Assembly: GCF_018831085.1 (NCBI RefSeq)
Contig: NZ_JAGPNM010000004.1
Span: 62,001 to 126,000, forward strand
DNA: 64,000 bases
From: Rheinheimera oceanensis
GTDB lineage: Bacteria > Pseudomonadota > Gammaproteobacteria > Enterobacterales > Alteromonadaceae
Direction: 5' to 3'
Shown piece after piece: positions 18,935 through 27,977 of the stretch. The translations under genes and the position numbers were made by a program. Every line of letters begins with the position of its first letter. Within the stretch, counting starts at the first letter, position 1. Under the pieces are notes generated by a model. It ran no database searches. It was not told where the DNA came from and worked only from the letters and a program-made list of their open reading frames with translations.

Positions 18935-19633
18935 ATGGATAAAACCGAACGCTTGTTTCGTTTAATGGATAAATTACGCTATTACCGTCACCCGGTAACA
19001 GCAGCGGTACTGGCAGCGCAATTACAGGTGTCAGTACGTACTGTTTATCGTGATATTCAAACACTGATTACCTTAGGTGCCGGAATAGATGGCGAAGCCG
19101 GTATTGGTTATTTACTGCGCAGTGGTTTTTTTCTGCCACCGTTGATGTTTGATGAGGCCGAGCTTGAAGCTCTGGCTCTGGGCTTGCGCTGGGTAGAAGT
19201 GCAGGGTGATGATGAGCTGGTAAGTGCAGCACGTAACGTGCTGGCAAAAGTTGCTGCCGCAGCACCAACAGATTTGCGTGACCGTATTAATGACATTGGT
19301 TTGCTGGCTTTTCCTGCCCTTACTGATAAAGGTGCGGCATTTTTGCGCCAGGTACGCGAGGCGATTCGCCGCGAACGGCGTGTACAGATAAGCTATATTC
19401 GTGAAGATGGTACTGCCAGCGAGCGTACTGTGTGGCCTATTATGCTGGCATTTTTTGATAGTAGCCGTATGCTGGTGGCCTGGTGTGAGCTGCGCAATGA
19501 GTTTCGCCACTTCCGGCTGGACAGAATTGGCAGCCTGATTGTACCCGGCGATCCTTATCCGCGCCGGCGTATGCAGTTAACCCGAGAATGGCGGCTGGAA
19601 ATGAAACAACAGCAGCATAAGGAGCAACAATGA
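18935..19633 (+). CDS. HTH-WYL transcriptional regulator (YafY family)
   Basis: A 232-residue DNA-binding protein. The N-terminal helix-turn-helix (residues ~15-55) contains [24 protein letters not shown], and the C-terminal half carries a WYL-type ligand-sensing domain ([26 protein letters not shown] and [19 protein letters not shown]). YafY-type regulators usually act on neighbouring genes. Its stop overlaps the msrB start (ATGA), so it is probably co-transcribed with msrB. The ligand is not known. Confidence 0.9.
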   Translation: MDKTERLFRLMDKLRYYRHPVTAAVLAAQLQVSVRTVYRDIQTLITLGAGIDGEAGIGYLLRSGFFLPPLMFDEAELEALALGLRWVEVQGDDELVSAARNVLAKVAAAAPTDLRDRINDIGLLAFPALTDKGAAFLRQVREAIRRERRVQISYIREDGTASERTVWPIMLAFFDSSRMLVAWCELRNEFRHFRLDRIGSLIVPGDPYPRRRMQLTREWRLEMKQQQHKEQQ

Positions 19634-20028
19634 AACTAACCGGGCAATTAACAGAACAACAATGGCGTGAGCGCTTAACCGATGAGCAATACCGGGTTAC
19701 CCGGCTTAAAGGCACTGAATACCCGTTTAGCGGCGAGTTACTACACAATGAGCAGGCCGGTACTTATCATTGTGTATGTTGCGGGGCAGAGCTGTTTTCA
19801 TCAGCAACAAAATTTGATGCCGGTTGTGGTTGGCCCAGCTTCTATCAGGCGTTGGAGGGCAGGGTAAAGTATGAAACCGATACCAGCCATGGCATGATAC
19901 GCACCGAAATTATGTGTGCTAACTGCGATGCTCATTTAGGCCATGTATTTAATGACGGCCCGGCGCCTACCGGCAACCGTTACTGCGTTAACTCAGTGTC
20001 TTTGACCTTCAGCGGCAAAACAGAATAA
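19630..20028 (+). CDS. msrB: peptide methionine-(R)-S-oxide reductase
   Basis: This cytoplasmic enzyme reduces the R-sulfoxide of methionine in proteins using thioredoxin. It has 132 aa. The zinc-binding pairs CVCCG and CANCDAHLG are present, and the catalytic Cys lies in [10 protein letters not shown] near the C-terminus. GCGWPSF and [12 protein letters not shown] are hallmark strings. It overlaps the upstream WYL regulator gene by 4 bp, so translation may be coupled. No MsrA domain is fused. Confidence 0.96.
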   Translation: MKLTGQLTEQQWRERLTDEQYRVTRLKGTEYPFSGELLHNEQAGTYHCVCCGAELFSSATKFDAGCGWPSFYQALEGRVKYETDTSHGMIRTEIMCANCDAHLGHVFNDGPAPTGNRYCVNSVSLTFSGKTE

Positions 20029-20156
20029 AATTTTTGTAACTGTTGTCGTAAGCTTTCAACTTCTATTACAATACGCGCCGTTGGAGCAACAGCGGCGCAG
20101 ACCGTGCTTTGGCATCACCGATTAATTCATCTTACTGAAGTAAAAGGCCTCTACAC

Positions 20157-21608
20157 ATGACCCTATCGCACGCAGAGCAGTATCAGAAGAGCTGGCAGGA
20201 ACGCCAGGAATATGCCGAAAACATGCAGCCGATTATTGGCCGCTTATACCGCAATAAAGGTATTGAAGTGGTGGTATACGGCCGCCCGCTGGTGAATGCC
20301 ACCACTATCGACATTATTAAAGCGCATAAAAGCGTTGAGCGGTTTGAAGGGCAAAAATTGCGTTTACGCGAAAGTTTTCCGCTGCTCGAAGCAATCAGCA
20401 AAATGAACCTGGCACCTGGCCGCGTGGATATTGGTAAGCTGGCATACGGCTACATTTATAAAAATGCTGCCAACGGCACTGAACTGCAGCAGTATTTAGA
20501 CCGTGAACTGGCTGAGTTGCTGGATCATGAAGATCAGGTAAAGCCGGTTGATGTGGTACTGTACGGTTTTGGCCGTATCGGCCGCTTGTTAGCCCGTTTA
20601 ATGCTTGAGCGCTCTGGCCCGAGCTCTAAATTGCGCTTGCGTGCCATAGTGGTACGCGGCGGTAAAAAAGGCGATTTGGAAAAACGAGCCAGCTTGCTAC
20701 GCCGCGATTCTATCCACGGCCCTTTTAACGGCAGCATCACGGTAGATGAAGAAAACCAGGGCATTAAAGCCAACGGCACCTTTATTAAAGTGATTTATGC
20801 TAATTCACCCGATCTGGTTGATTATACCCAATATGGTATCAGCGATGCACTGGTGGTAGATAACACCGGTATCTGGAAAGATGATAAAGAGCTGAGCATT
20901 CACTTTAGCAGTAAAGGCGCGGCCAAAGTGCTGCTGACAGCACCGGCTAAAGGTGAAGTGCCGAATATCGTTTATGGCGTAAACCAGCATATGATTTTGC
21001 CGGAACATAAAATTGTCTCTGCTGCCAGTTGCACCACTAACGCCATAACGCCGGTATTAAAAGCACTGGAAGATGAATTTGGCATCCGTAACGGCCATGT
21101 AGAAACTGTGCACTCATACACTAATGACCAAAACCTGATTGATAACTTCCACAGTGCTGAGCGCCGTGGCCGTGCAGCACCGCTGAATATGGTATTAACC
21201 TCTACCGGCGCTGCCAGTGCTGTGGCCAAGGCATTACCGCAGTTAAAAGGTAAGTTAACCGGTAATGCTATTCGTGTACCTACACCGAATGTGTCTATGG
21301 CTATTTTATCGCTGAATTTAACGCGTGAAACCAGCCGTGACGAGATGAACAGTTTTCTGCAGCGCACATCACTGTTTTCTGAGCTACAGGATCAGATTGA
21401 CTTTACGGCCTCTACCGAAATTGTATCGTCAGATTTGGTCGGCTCACGTTACGCCGGTGTAGTAGACTCCCAGGCTACTATAGTTGATGGTGACCGCTGT
21501 GTGTTGTACGTCTGGTATGACAACGAGTTTGGTTACAGCACGCAGGTTATCCGGGTAATGAACGAGATGGCAGGCATTAAGTATCCAACCTTGCCGGTAG
21601 CGCGTTAA
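20157..21608 (+). CDS. long-form glyceraldehyde-3-phosphate dehydrogenase-like protein
   Basis: A 483-residue GAPDH paralogue. About 125 N-terminal residues precede the Rossmann motif (VVLYGFGRIGRLLARLMLERSG), an extension absent from classical GapA. The catalytic Cys (about 292) lies in SAASCTTNAIT, and the His in VHSYTNDQN. WYDNEFGYSTQVIR ends the fold. Long forms of this type occur in Pseudomonas, Vibrio and Shewanella; their direction (glycolytic or gluconeogenic) is not readable here. The extra N-terminal domain has no motif I recognise. It is monocistronic with its own terminator. Confidence 0.88.
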   Translation: MTLSHAEQYQKSWQERQEYAENMQPIIGRLYRNKGIEVVVYGRPLVNATTIDIIKAHKSVERFEGQKLRLRESFPLLEAISKMNLAPGRVDIGKLAYGYIYKNAANGTELQQYLDRELAELLDHEDQVKPVDVVLYGFGRIGRLLARLMLERSGPSSKLRLRAIVVRGGKKGDLEKRASLLRRDSIHGPFNGSITVDEENQGIKANGTFIKVIYANSPDLVDYTQYGISDALVVDNTGIWKDDKELSIHFSSKGAAKVLLTAPAKGEVPNIVYGVNQHMILPEHKIVSAASCTTNAITPVLKALEDEFGIRNGHVETVHSYTNDQNLIDNFHSAERRGRAAPLNMVLTSTGAASAVAKALPQLKGKLTGNAIRVPTPNVSMAILSLNLTRETSRDEMNSFLQRTSLFSELQDQIDFTASTEIVSSDLVGSRYAGVVDSQATIVDGDRCVLYVWYDNEFGYSTQVIRVMNEMAGIKYPTLPVAR

Positions 21609-21623
21609 TCTGTGCCTTTATCG

Positions 21624-21648
21624 AAAAGCCGCTTTTTAGCGGCTTTTT
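21624..21648 (+). terminator. intrinsic terminator after long GAPDH gene
   Basis: AAAAGCCGC / GCGGCTTTTT stem with a short T-rich loop, followed by CTTTG. It lies 15 bp after the stop codon. Confidence 0.85.
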
Positions 21649-21753
21649 CTTTGCGCTTAACCTGTTAGAATCTTTTACACTGTGGCTCAGGGCAGTTGCG
21701 TCAGGCAGCACCTGTGTTAGTCTTTTTATCTTTTACGCCTACGGATCCGATTT

Positions 21754-22881
21754 ATGAAAATTACCAGCAACTTTGACAGCGGTAACATTGAAGTATTACA
21801 GGCCGATTCTCCCGATAATATTCAACTGGCTATTCGCAAAGACAATCAGTCAGATTTTTACCAGTGGTTTCATTTTCGTTTAAGCACTGAACATGCGCAG
21901 TTGCATACGCTTACCATTACTAATGCCGGTGATTCTGCCTACCCCGATGGCTGGAAGGATTATCAGGCGGTAGCCTCGTATGACAGACAAACCTGGTTTC
22001 GGGTAGACACCGAATATGACGGTAAAGTGCTAACTATTAAACACTTCCCGGAAGCACAATCAGTGTATTTTGCCTATTTCGCGCCATACAGCTACGAGCG
22101 CCATATGGATTTACTGCATCAGGCACAGTCTGATTACAACTGCCAGTTGGTTGAACTGGGTGAAACGCTTGACGGCCGTGATATGAGTTTGCTGATCGTG
22201 GGGGAGCCGGAAGAGGGCAAAAAGAAAATCTGGATCACCGCGCGCCAGCATCCGGGGGAAACCATGGCTGAGTGGCTGATTGAAGGCCTGCTTGATCGCT
22301 TGCTGGATGAAGATGACGGCGTAGCAAGAGCATTGCTGAGCAAAGCGGTGTTTTATATAGTGCCGAATATGAACCCGGATGGCTCGGTACGTGGCCATTT
22401 ACGTACCAATGCGGCCGGTATGAACTTAAACCGTGAGTGGCTAAACCCTTCAATGGAAAAAAGCCCTGAGGTTTATCTGGTGCGGCAAAAAATGCTGGAA
22501 ACCGGTGTTGATTTATTCCTCGATATGCACGGCGATGAAAACCTGCCGTATAACTTTGTTGCCGGTAGTGAAGGCGTACCATCGTACAACGAGCGGATAA
22601 AAAATCTGGAGCAGCTGTTTAAACAAACCCTGCTGGCGGTAACCCCTGAGTTTCAAACTGAGTTTGGCTATGATCTGGACGAGCCGGGTAAAGCCAATAT
22701 GACCGTTGCTACCGCCTGGGTAGGTGAGCAGTTTAACTGTCTGGCGTACACCGTAGAAATGCCGTTTAAAGATAACGCCAACCTGCCGGATGAAGCCTAT
22801 GGCTGGTCTGACATACGCTCGATGAAGCTGGGCCAGGATATGCTGCCGGCCATATTGGCTGTTGCCGATAAGCTGCGTTAA
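21754..22881 (+). CDS. M14-family cytosolic zinc carboxypeptidase
   Basis: A 375-residue enzyme with an N-terminal beta-sandwich (~residues 1-115; FYQWFHFRLS is typical of the Nna1/AGBL-like M14 subgroup) and a C-terminal carboxypeptidase domain. Zinc ligands are His and Glu in ARQHPGETMAEW and the His in LDMHGDEN. The catalytic Glu is probably in YTVEMPFKDN. No signal peptide is present, so it acts in the cytoplasm. Bacterial members may remove C-terminal residues from peptides; the substrate is unknown. The next gene starts 8 bp after its stop. Confidence 0.88.
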   Translation: MKITSNFDSGNIEVLQADSPDNIQLAIRKDNQSDFYQWFHFRLSTEHAQLHTLTITNAGDSAYPDGWKDYQAVASYDRQTWFRVDTEYDGKVLTIKHFPEAQSVYFAYFAPYSYERHMDLLHQAQSDYNCQLVELGETLDGRDMSLLIVGEPEEGKKKIWITARQHPGETMAEWLIEGLLDRLLDEDDGVARALLSKAVFYIVPNMNPDGSVRGHLRTNAAGMNLNREWLNPSMEKSPEVYLVRQKMLETGVDLFLDMHGDENLPYNFVAGSEGVPSYNERIKNLEQLFKQTLLAVTPEFQTEFGYDLDEPGKANMTVATAWVGEQFNCLAYTVEMPFKDNANLPDEAYGWSDIRSMKLGQDMLPAILAVADKLR

Positions 22882-22889
22882 ATTTGCCT

Positions 22890-24578
22890 ATGTACTTATC
22901 TGTTAAACCTGTGCTGCTAACGTCAGTTTTGCTGACGCTGAGCAGCTGTATGGCTGTGCATCAGCCGGTAGTGCCGGCAGCGGCATTACATAGCCAAAGT
23001 GCAGCACAGCTTGCAGCACTTAGTCAGGGCAATGCTCTTAACCAGAGCAATACACTGGGCCAGTTGGATGTACAGTGGCCTGAAACGACAAGCCAGCGGG
23101 CTTGGGTAAATAACCGGCGTAGTTTTGTCAGCTATCAGGGCCAGGGTGAATTACTGCTGGAGCTGGGTACCACCACAGCGTTAACGCTCAGTGTTAACGG
23201 CAAAGTATTGCATTTACGCCCCGATGCCAGCCTGGGGCAACATCTGGTTTTGGATATCAGCTCAGTTACGCGTAATGGTTTGAACCAGCTGGAACTTATT
23301 GATATAGAACCACTTGGTGCTAAAGTACGTTTGGTAATGCCTTACCCTGTATTGCAGGATGCTAAGGCGAAAGCTGGGCATTATGCCGGGTTTTCAGCCG
23401 CCGGGCTGGATGAGCTGGACCAGCTTATTCAGCGCGAAGTGGAACAGGGTTTTCCCGGAGCAGTGTTACTGATCGCCAAAGATGGCAAAATTATTAAAGA
23501 AACGGCCTATGGTTATGCCAGCCGCTATGCCAGTGATGGTACTGAGCTTAGCCAGCCTGAGCCGATGCAAACAGATACGGTATTTGATCTGGCATCTAAT
23601 ACCAAAATGTACGCCACCAATTACGCTATTATGCAGCTGGTCAGTGCAGGCAAACTGGATATTAATTTACCGCTGCAACATTACCTTACAGAGTATCAGG
23701 GTAACGGCCGTGAGCAGCGTCTGGTAAGTGATTTGCTGTATCACAGTGCAGGTTATGCACCAGAGGTGCACTTTCACCGGCCGGACAACCGCCATGGGCC
23801 GGCATTTTACTCGCTGGACAGGGCTCGCAGTATGCAGCTGATTGCCAGCGAAGTGCCATTTGAACGCGAGCGTGGCGGTAAAGCGGTATACAGTGATATT
23901 GATTATATGCTGCTTGGCCTGCTGATTGAGCGTATTACCGGCCAGACACAGGATGAATATCTTGAGCAGCAACTGTACCGGCCAATGGGGCTAAACAGCA
24001 CCGTATTTAACCCGTTGCGTAAAGGCATAGCGCAAAGCCGGATAGCGGCAACCGAACTTGATGGAAACAGCCGTGGCGGCCGGGTAATGTTTCCGGCAGA
24101 TAAACGCGGTGTGGTGCGTGGTAATGTCCATGACGAAAAAGCCCGTTATGCTTTTGATGGTGTAGCGGGGCATGCCGGTTTGTTTTCCACTGCGCGCGAA
24201 ACCGCAACGCTGGCAATGCTGGCGCTGCATGGCGGCTATGGTTTAACACCGGTATTCAGCCCGGCGGTTATCCAGCAATTTGTCCGGCCCTCAGTAACAG
24301 ATCATACCGTTGGTTTGGGGTGGCGCACAGCCGTGGGAGGCGATTTAAACTGGCATTTTGGTCCTTATGCCAGTGCTTATGCCTTTGGCCACACCGGTTG
24401 GACCGGAACCGCCACGTTGGTTGACCCTTACTATGGGCTGGTGGTGGTACTGTTGACGAATAAAAAACATAGCCCGGTGCGGGCCGAAGGTGAAAATAGT
24501 TATTATTTTACCGGTGATCGGTTTGAAACTGGCATGTATGGCAGCATCATGAGTAAAATATACCAGGCAATGCAGTAG
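22890..24578 (+). CDS. lipoprotein serine hydrolase, beta-lactamase family
   Basis: From the ATG at 22890 this protein has 562 residues and a lipoprotein signal (VLLTSVLLTLSSC), so it is envelope-bound. Residues ~30-150 form an extra beta-rich domain. The C-terminal ~400 residues are PF00144: SNTK as the Ser-x-x-Lys nucleophile motif, YSDIDYMLLG as the Tyr motif, and GHTGWTGT as the third motif. Similar C-terminal domains occur in enzymes acting on cell-wall fragments. An in-frame TTG two codons upstream is possible. It lies 8 bp after the carboxypeptidase gene and is likely co-transcribed. Confidence 0.85.
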   Translation: MYLSVKPVLLTSVLLTLSSCMAVHQPVVPAAALHSQSAAQLAALSQGNALNQSNTLGQLDVQWPETTSQRAWVNNRRSFVSYQGQGELLLELGTTTALTLSVNGKVLHLRPDASLGQHLVLDISSVTRNGLNQLELIDIEPLGAKVRLVMPYPVLQDAKAKAGHYAGFSAAGLDELDQLIQREVEQGFPGAVLLIAKDGKIIKETAYGYASRYASDGTELSQPEPMQTDTVFDLASNTKMYATNYAIMQLVSAGKLDINLPLQHYLTEYQGNGREQRLVSDLLYHSAGYAPEVHFHRPDNRHGPAFYSLDRARSMQLIASEVPFERERGGKAVYSDIDYMLLGLLIERITGQTQDEYLEQQLYRPMGLNSTVFNPLRKGIAQSRIAATELDGNSRGGRVMFPADKRGVVRGNVHDEKARYAFDGVAGHAGLFSTARETATLAMLALHGGYGLTPVFSPAVIQQFVRPSVTDHTVGLGWRTAVGGDLNWHFGPYASAYAFGHTGWTGTATLVDPYYGLVVVLLTNKKHSPVRAEGENSYYFTGDRFETGMYGSIMSKIYQAMQ

Positions 24579-24615
24579 GCGGTATCAGGCCGTCCGAATT
24601 GAAGGTTGGAGTGTT

Positions 24616-24945
24616 ATGGCTATTATTTCCTGCCCGTTTTGTGGGCACAAGATTTCTGACAAAAGTGCGCAATGTAATAAATGTAAAGGTGATATCGCCG
24701 GATTAACCCCGGAAAAACGCGAATCTCTTGAACGCAACAAAGCGCTGGATCAGGCACAAAGCCTGGTTAACCATTCAATGTTTGCACTGTTATTATTTTT
24801 GGCCGGGTTTGGCCTGATGTACTGGTGGGACCCACAGGCCGGTAGCCCGCAACAATATATTGCCGGTGCTGCTATAGGCCTGGGCTTTTGCTGGTATATT
24901 ATCAGCCGCGCCCGTATTATGTTTATGAAGAAAAAGCGTAAATAA
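24616..24945 (+). CDS. zinc-ribbon membrane protein
   Basis: A 109-residue protein with an N-terminal zinc ribbon (CPFCGHKISDKSAQCNKC, four Cys) and two membrane segments (MFALLLFLAGFGLMYWW and YIAGAAIGLGFCWYIIS). It ends in a lysine-rich tail (MKKKRK). The zinc ribbon is predicted to be cytoplasmic. The role is unknown. It lies 1 bp before the YeaC-like gene, so the two are surely co-transcribed. Confidence 0.8.
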   Translation: MAIISCPFCGHKISDKSAQCNKCKGDIAGLTPEKRESLERNKALDQAQSLVNHSMFALLLFLAGFGLMYWWDPQAGSPQQYIAGAAIGLGFCWYIISRARIMFMKKKRK

Positions 24946-24946
24946 G

Positions 24947-25228
24947 ATGAATTTCAATGCTTTAGTGCAGGCTATGACGCCAGACACATATGAAAAGCTC
25001 TCAGAAGCTGTTGCTACCGGCCGCTGGGCAGATGGTAATCCAATGAGTGAAGCACAACGGGCGCACAGCTTACAGCTGGTCATGGCGTATCAGGCACAGG
25101 TATTAAAGTCAGATGAGCTTTTTACCATAGGTGCAGATGGCCAGATGGTGCATAAATCTAAAGCCGAACTTAAAAAACAATTCGAAACTCAGCCGTCTAT
25201 TGCAAGGTTCTCGCACGATGATCTTTAA
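24947..25228 (+). CDS. yeaC: YeaC family protein (DUF1315)
   Basis: A 93-residue soluble protein that fits the DUF1315/YeaC family. The conserved stretch is MTPDTYEKLSEAVATGRWADGNPMSEAQR, followed by a helical region and HKSKAELKKQF. The function is unknown. In E. coli yeaC sits between msrB and gapA, both of which occur elsewhere in this window. Here it follows a zinc-ribbon gene by 1 bp and overlaps the DUF349 gene start by 11 bp. Confidence 0.85.
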   Translation: MNFNALVQAMTPDTYEKLSEAVATGRWADGNPMSEAQRAHSLQLVMAYQAQVLKSDELFTIGADGQMVHKSKAELKKQFETQPSIARFSHDDL

Positions 25229-27920
25229 ACGTTTTTTTAAACCCAAATGGCAACACCCGGATGCCGCTGTGCGCCAACAGGCAATTAACGAACTTAACCA
25301 CGAGGATCAGGCGCATAAAAGCGTGTTACACGAACTGGCGTTTAACGATGGTGCTGAAGCAGTGCGCAAAGCGGCATTAACCAAACTGAACGATTTTTCG
25401 CTGTGGTGGCAAGCCAGTAAACATGACAGCGCCGAGCGTTTACAGCAACTGGCCGAGCAAACGCTGATCAACCAGTTACTACAAAACCAGGTTGAGCCGA
25501 AGTTAAAACAGCAGTTTATTGCCCAGTGCAATCGCAGCAGTATTCTGGAGCAACTGGCGCAAACTGAAACCGACGCCGGTATTAAATTTGGTCTGTTACA
25601 GCGTTTGAATAAAACCGAGCTTAACCTAAAAGCTCTTCAGGATCCGGTATTGCAACCGGCGCAAAAGCAGCAACTGCTGGCGCAAATTAACGATGAAAAA
25701 ACGCTGGAAAAACTCAGTAAACAGCTGACGGGTGAGCTGCTGGTTCAGGTTCAGCAAAAGCTGGCTTGGCTTAATGAACAAAAGCAAAAGCCTTTGCTGT
25801 TGCGTAAACAGCTTACGCTGATGCTGGCGAAATTAAATGCCGCGCGCGATCGCAGCAGTGTAGAGGCCTTGCCGGCATTGTTAGCCGATTATCAGGCGCA
25901 GTGGCAGCAACTGGAAGGCGAACTGGATTGTCTGGGCGATGAGGCCGCAGAATTCCGTGCGAAATATCAAAAAATTAGCAGCCAGCTTCAGCAATGGTTA
26001 GCTCCACGTTTAGAAGAGCTGAGTAAACTGCAAGCCGAACAGGCACTGCTTGATGCCAGAGCAGAAAGAACAAAAACATTACAGCAACAGCTTAATCAGT
26101 TGGAGCAAGCGTTGCAGCAGGCGTTGTTAACTACTGATATCAGTGCGGCACAGCAACTGGAACAGCAAATAACGGCCCTGAATGACACCCTGGTAAACGC
26201 CGATATTACAGATAAAGCCGGGTTAACTAAACGCCTGGCACAGTTACAACAACAGCTAAGTCGCTTACCGGAACTGGCTGAGCAGCTAACCCGGCTAACC
26301 CGTATTGTGGCAGATTGGGCAAGCCAGCCGCTGCCAGATAATGCCACCGCTTACCAGCAGGTATCTGCCCAGCTAAAGCAGTGGCAGCAAGACTTCCGCG
26401 AGATCAGTAAAGCTATGCTTATTGCCGTACCGGCAAGCTTGTTGGAGGCGAAAAATGCCCTGCAACAGCAGTGGCAAGAGCTGGGGAAAAGTTTTACCGC
26501 ACAAAGTGATAAAGCCCAAAGGCAATGTCGTAGCAAACTGGCACAGTATCGTCGTCTGTACAGCGCCGGTAAGTACAAAGTGCTATTTGGTCTGTTCAAA
26601 GGTATAGAGCAGGATTATCAGCAGCTAAGCACAGAGCAACAGTTACAGCTGGCAAAAGATTACGAGTTTGCCCGCGATAAACTGGCTGAGCTGGCCGACT
26701 GGCAGGAATATATTGCCACGCCACGCAAACAACAGTTACTGCAACAAATACAGCAACTTGATAGCGTAGTGCCGGATAACCTGATGCGTCAGCGTGCCGA
26801 TGAGGTAAAGCAAGCCAGAGCACAATGGAACAGCCTGGGCAAAGCTGATCCCGCGCAGGAAGAGCAGCTCAATGCCGCTTTTGATCTGGCTTGCGAGCAG
26901 GCGTTTGCACCTTGTCGTGTGTATTTTGCCGCACAGGATGCACTGCGCGCAGAGCATACAATACAGCGCGAGCAGATCATTGCTCAGGCGCTTGAGTTCA
27001 CAACCGGCGATGCCAAAGTGCTGGATAGCCGCCTGCAGCAGCTAAAGCAAGCCTGGCAGCAGGCCGGTGCAGTTGATAAACAGCAGTTTGCCGCGTTAAA
27101 TGAGCACTTCAATCAGGCGCTTATGCCACTACGCGAACAGTTAAAAGCTTTACAGCAGCAAGCTGCGGATGCCAAGCAACAGCTTATCGACAAAGCGCAG
27201 GCTGCATTGGGTTTGGCTGATGCCAACCTGACGGCAAAAGTGCTGAAGGAATGTCAGCAGCAGTGGAAGAATACAGGTAATGCTGCGCGTAAGCAGGATC
27301 AGGCGTTGTGGCTGCAGTTTCGTGCCCTGTGTGATGGTTTCTTTAATGCACGCTCTGAGCAGTTTGAACAGCAAAAGCAAGCTGAGCAGGCAGAGTTGAA
27401 ACAGTTTGAAGTCCAACTGGCAGAACTGGCCGCGCAGTTAGATGTTGCGACAGAGCTTGCGGTACTAAATGAGTTGCAGCAGCAACTACAGGCATTACAG
27501 CCACAAAGCAGCGGTGCGCAGCATGCGGTACGCCAGTTACAGGATAAACTGAAACAAAAACAACAACAGTGGCAACAGCAGCAACAGCAACGCGAATTCA
27601 GCCAGATGTTTGAACTGCTGGCTAAATCAGATGTAAGTGCAGAGCAGTTACCTGCCGGGTATCGTGATTGCTTTAACAAGCAGCAGGAGCAACAGCTAAG
27701 CCGTGCGCAACTGACACTGGCACTGGAGTTAATAGCCGATGCACCATCGCCGCAAAGTGAACAAGGTGCACGCCAGCAAGTGCAACTGCTGCTGTTATCT
27801 GATAAACATAATCAGGGCAGTACGTTGGACAAACACAGCCTGCTTAAGCGCTGGTTACAGTTTGGTGCGCTAAGTGAAGCTGAATTGCCGTTACTGGCAA
27901 GGGTTAAAGCGCTGTTCTAA
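25218..27920 (+). CDS. large Gln-rich DUF349 coiled-coil protein
   Basis: A 900-residue soluble protein made mainly of long Gln/Leu/Ala-rich helices and coiled coils. DUF349-type repeats (~75 residues with W-x-x-x-G patterns) are seen as QQWQELGKSF, AQWNSLGKAD, QAWQQAGAVD and QQWKNTGNAARKQDQALWLQF. The start at 25218 (MIFKRFFKPKWQHPD) overlaps yeaC by 11 bp; an upstream in-frame extension would lie wholly inside yeaC. The first ~100 residues look like short helical repeats (QAINELNHEDQAHKSVL). The function is unknown; the architecture suggests a scaffold or nucleic-acid-associated protein. Confidence 0.85.
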   Translation: MIFKRFFKPKWQHPDAAVRQQAINELNHEDQAHKSVLHELAFNDGAEAVRKAALTKLNDFSLWWQASKHDSAERLQQLAEQTLINQLLQNQVEPKLKQQFIAQCNRSSILEQLAQTETDAGIKFGLLQRLNKTELNLKALQDPVLQPAQKQQLLAQINDEKTLEKLSKQLTGELLVQVQQKLAWLNEQKQKPLLLRKQLTLMLAKLNAARDRSSVEALPALLADYQAQWQQLEGELDCLGDEAAEFRAKYQKISSQLQQWLAPRLEELSKLQAEQALLDARAERTKTLQQQLNQLEQALQQALLTTDISAAQQLEQQITALNDTLVNADITDKAGLTKRLAQLQQQLSRLPELAEQLTRLTRIVADWASQPLPDNATAYQQVSAQLKQWQQDFREISKAMLIAVPASLLEAKNALQQQWQELGKSFTAQSDKAQRQCRSKLAQYRRLYSAGKYKVLFGLFKGIEQDYQQLSTEQQLQLAKDYEFARDKLAELADWQEYIATPRKQQLLQQIQQLDSVVPDNLMRQRADEVKQARAQWNSLGKADPAQEEQLNAAFDLACEQAFAPCRVYFAAQDALRAEHTIQREQIIAQALEFTTGDAKVLDSRLQQLKQAWQQAGAVDKQQFAALNEHFNQALMPLREQLKALQQQAADAKQQLIDKAQAALGLADANLTAKVLKECQQQWKNTGNAARKQDQALWLQFRALCDGFFNARSEQFEQQKQAEQAELKQFEVQLAELAAQLDVATELAVLNELQQQLQALQPQSSGAQHAVRQLQDKLKQKQQQWQQQQQQREFSQMFELLAKSDVSAEQLPAGYRDCFNKQQEQQLSRAQLTLALELIADAPSPQSEQGARQQVQLLLLSDKHNQGSTLDKHSLLKRWLQFGALSEAELPLLARVKALF

Positions 27921-27934
27921 CCTGTTATCTGTCA

Positions 27935-27966
27935 GAGCCGGTTTAAACTTAAGCCGGCTCTTGTCT
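27935..27966. terminator. hairpin terminator between convergent DUF349 and ansA genes
   Basis: GAGCCGG / CCGGCTC arms with an ~12-nt loop, followed by TTGTCTT. It lies 14 bp after the DUF349 stop and close to the ansA stop. Confidence 0.6.
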
Positions 27967-27977
27967 TAAAAAAAGCC

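Noticed and set aside
17643..24578. Serine hydrolases as true class C beta-lactamases
   Set aside because: They have the Ser-x-x-Lys and Tyr motifs but lack the KTG motif and length of AmpC; esterase or peptidase roles are more likely.
27299..27679. Cys/Ser-rich open frame opposite the DUF349 gene
   Set aside because: The composition is only the complement of the CAG/CAA-rich coding strand; this is a shadow of the Gln-rich protein.
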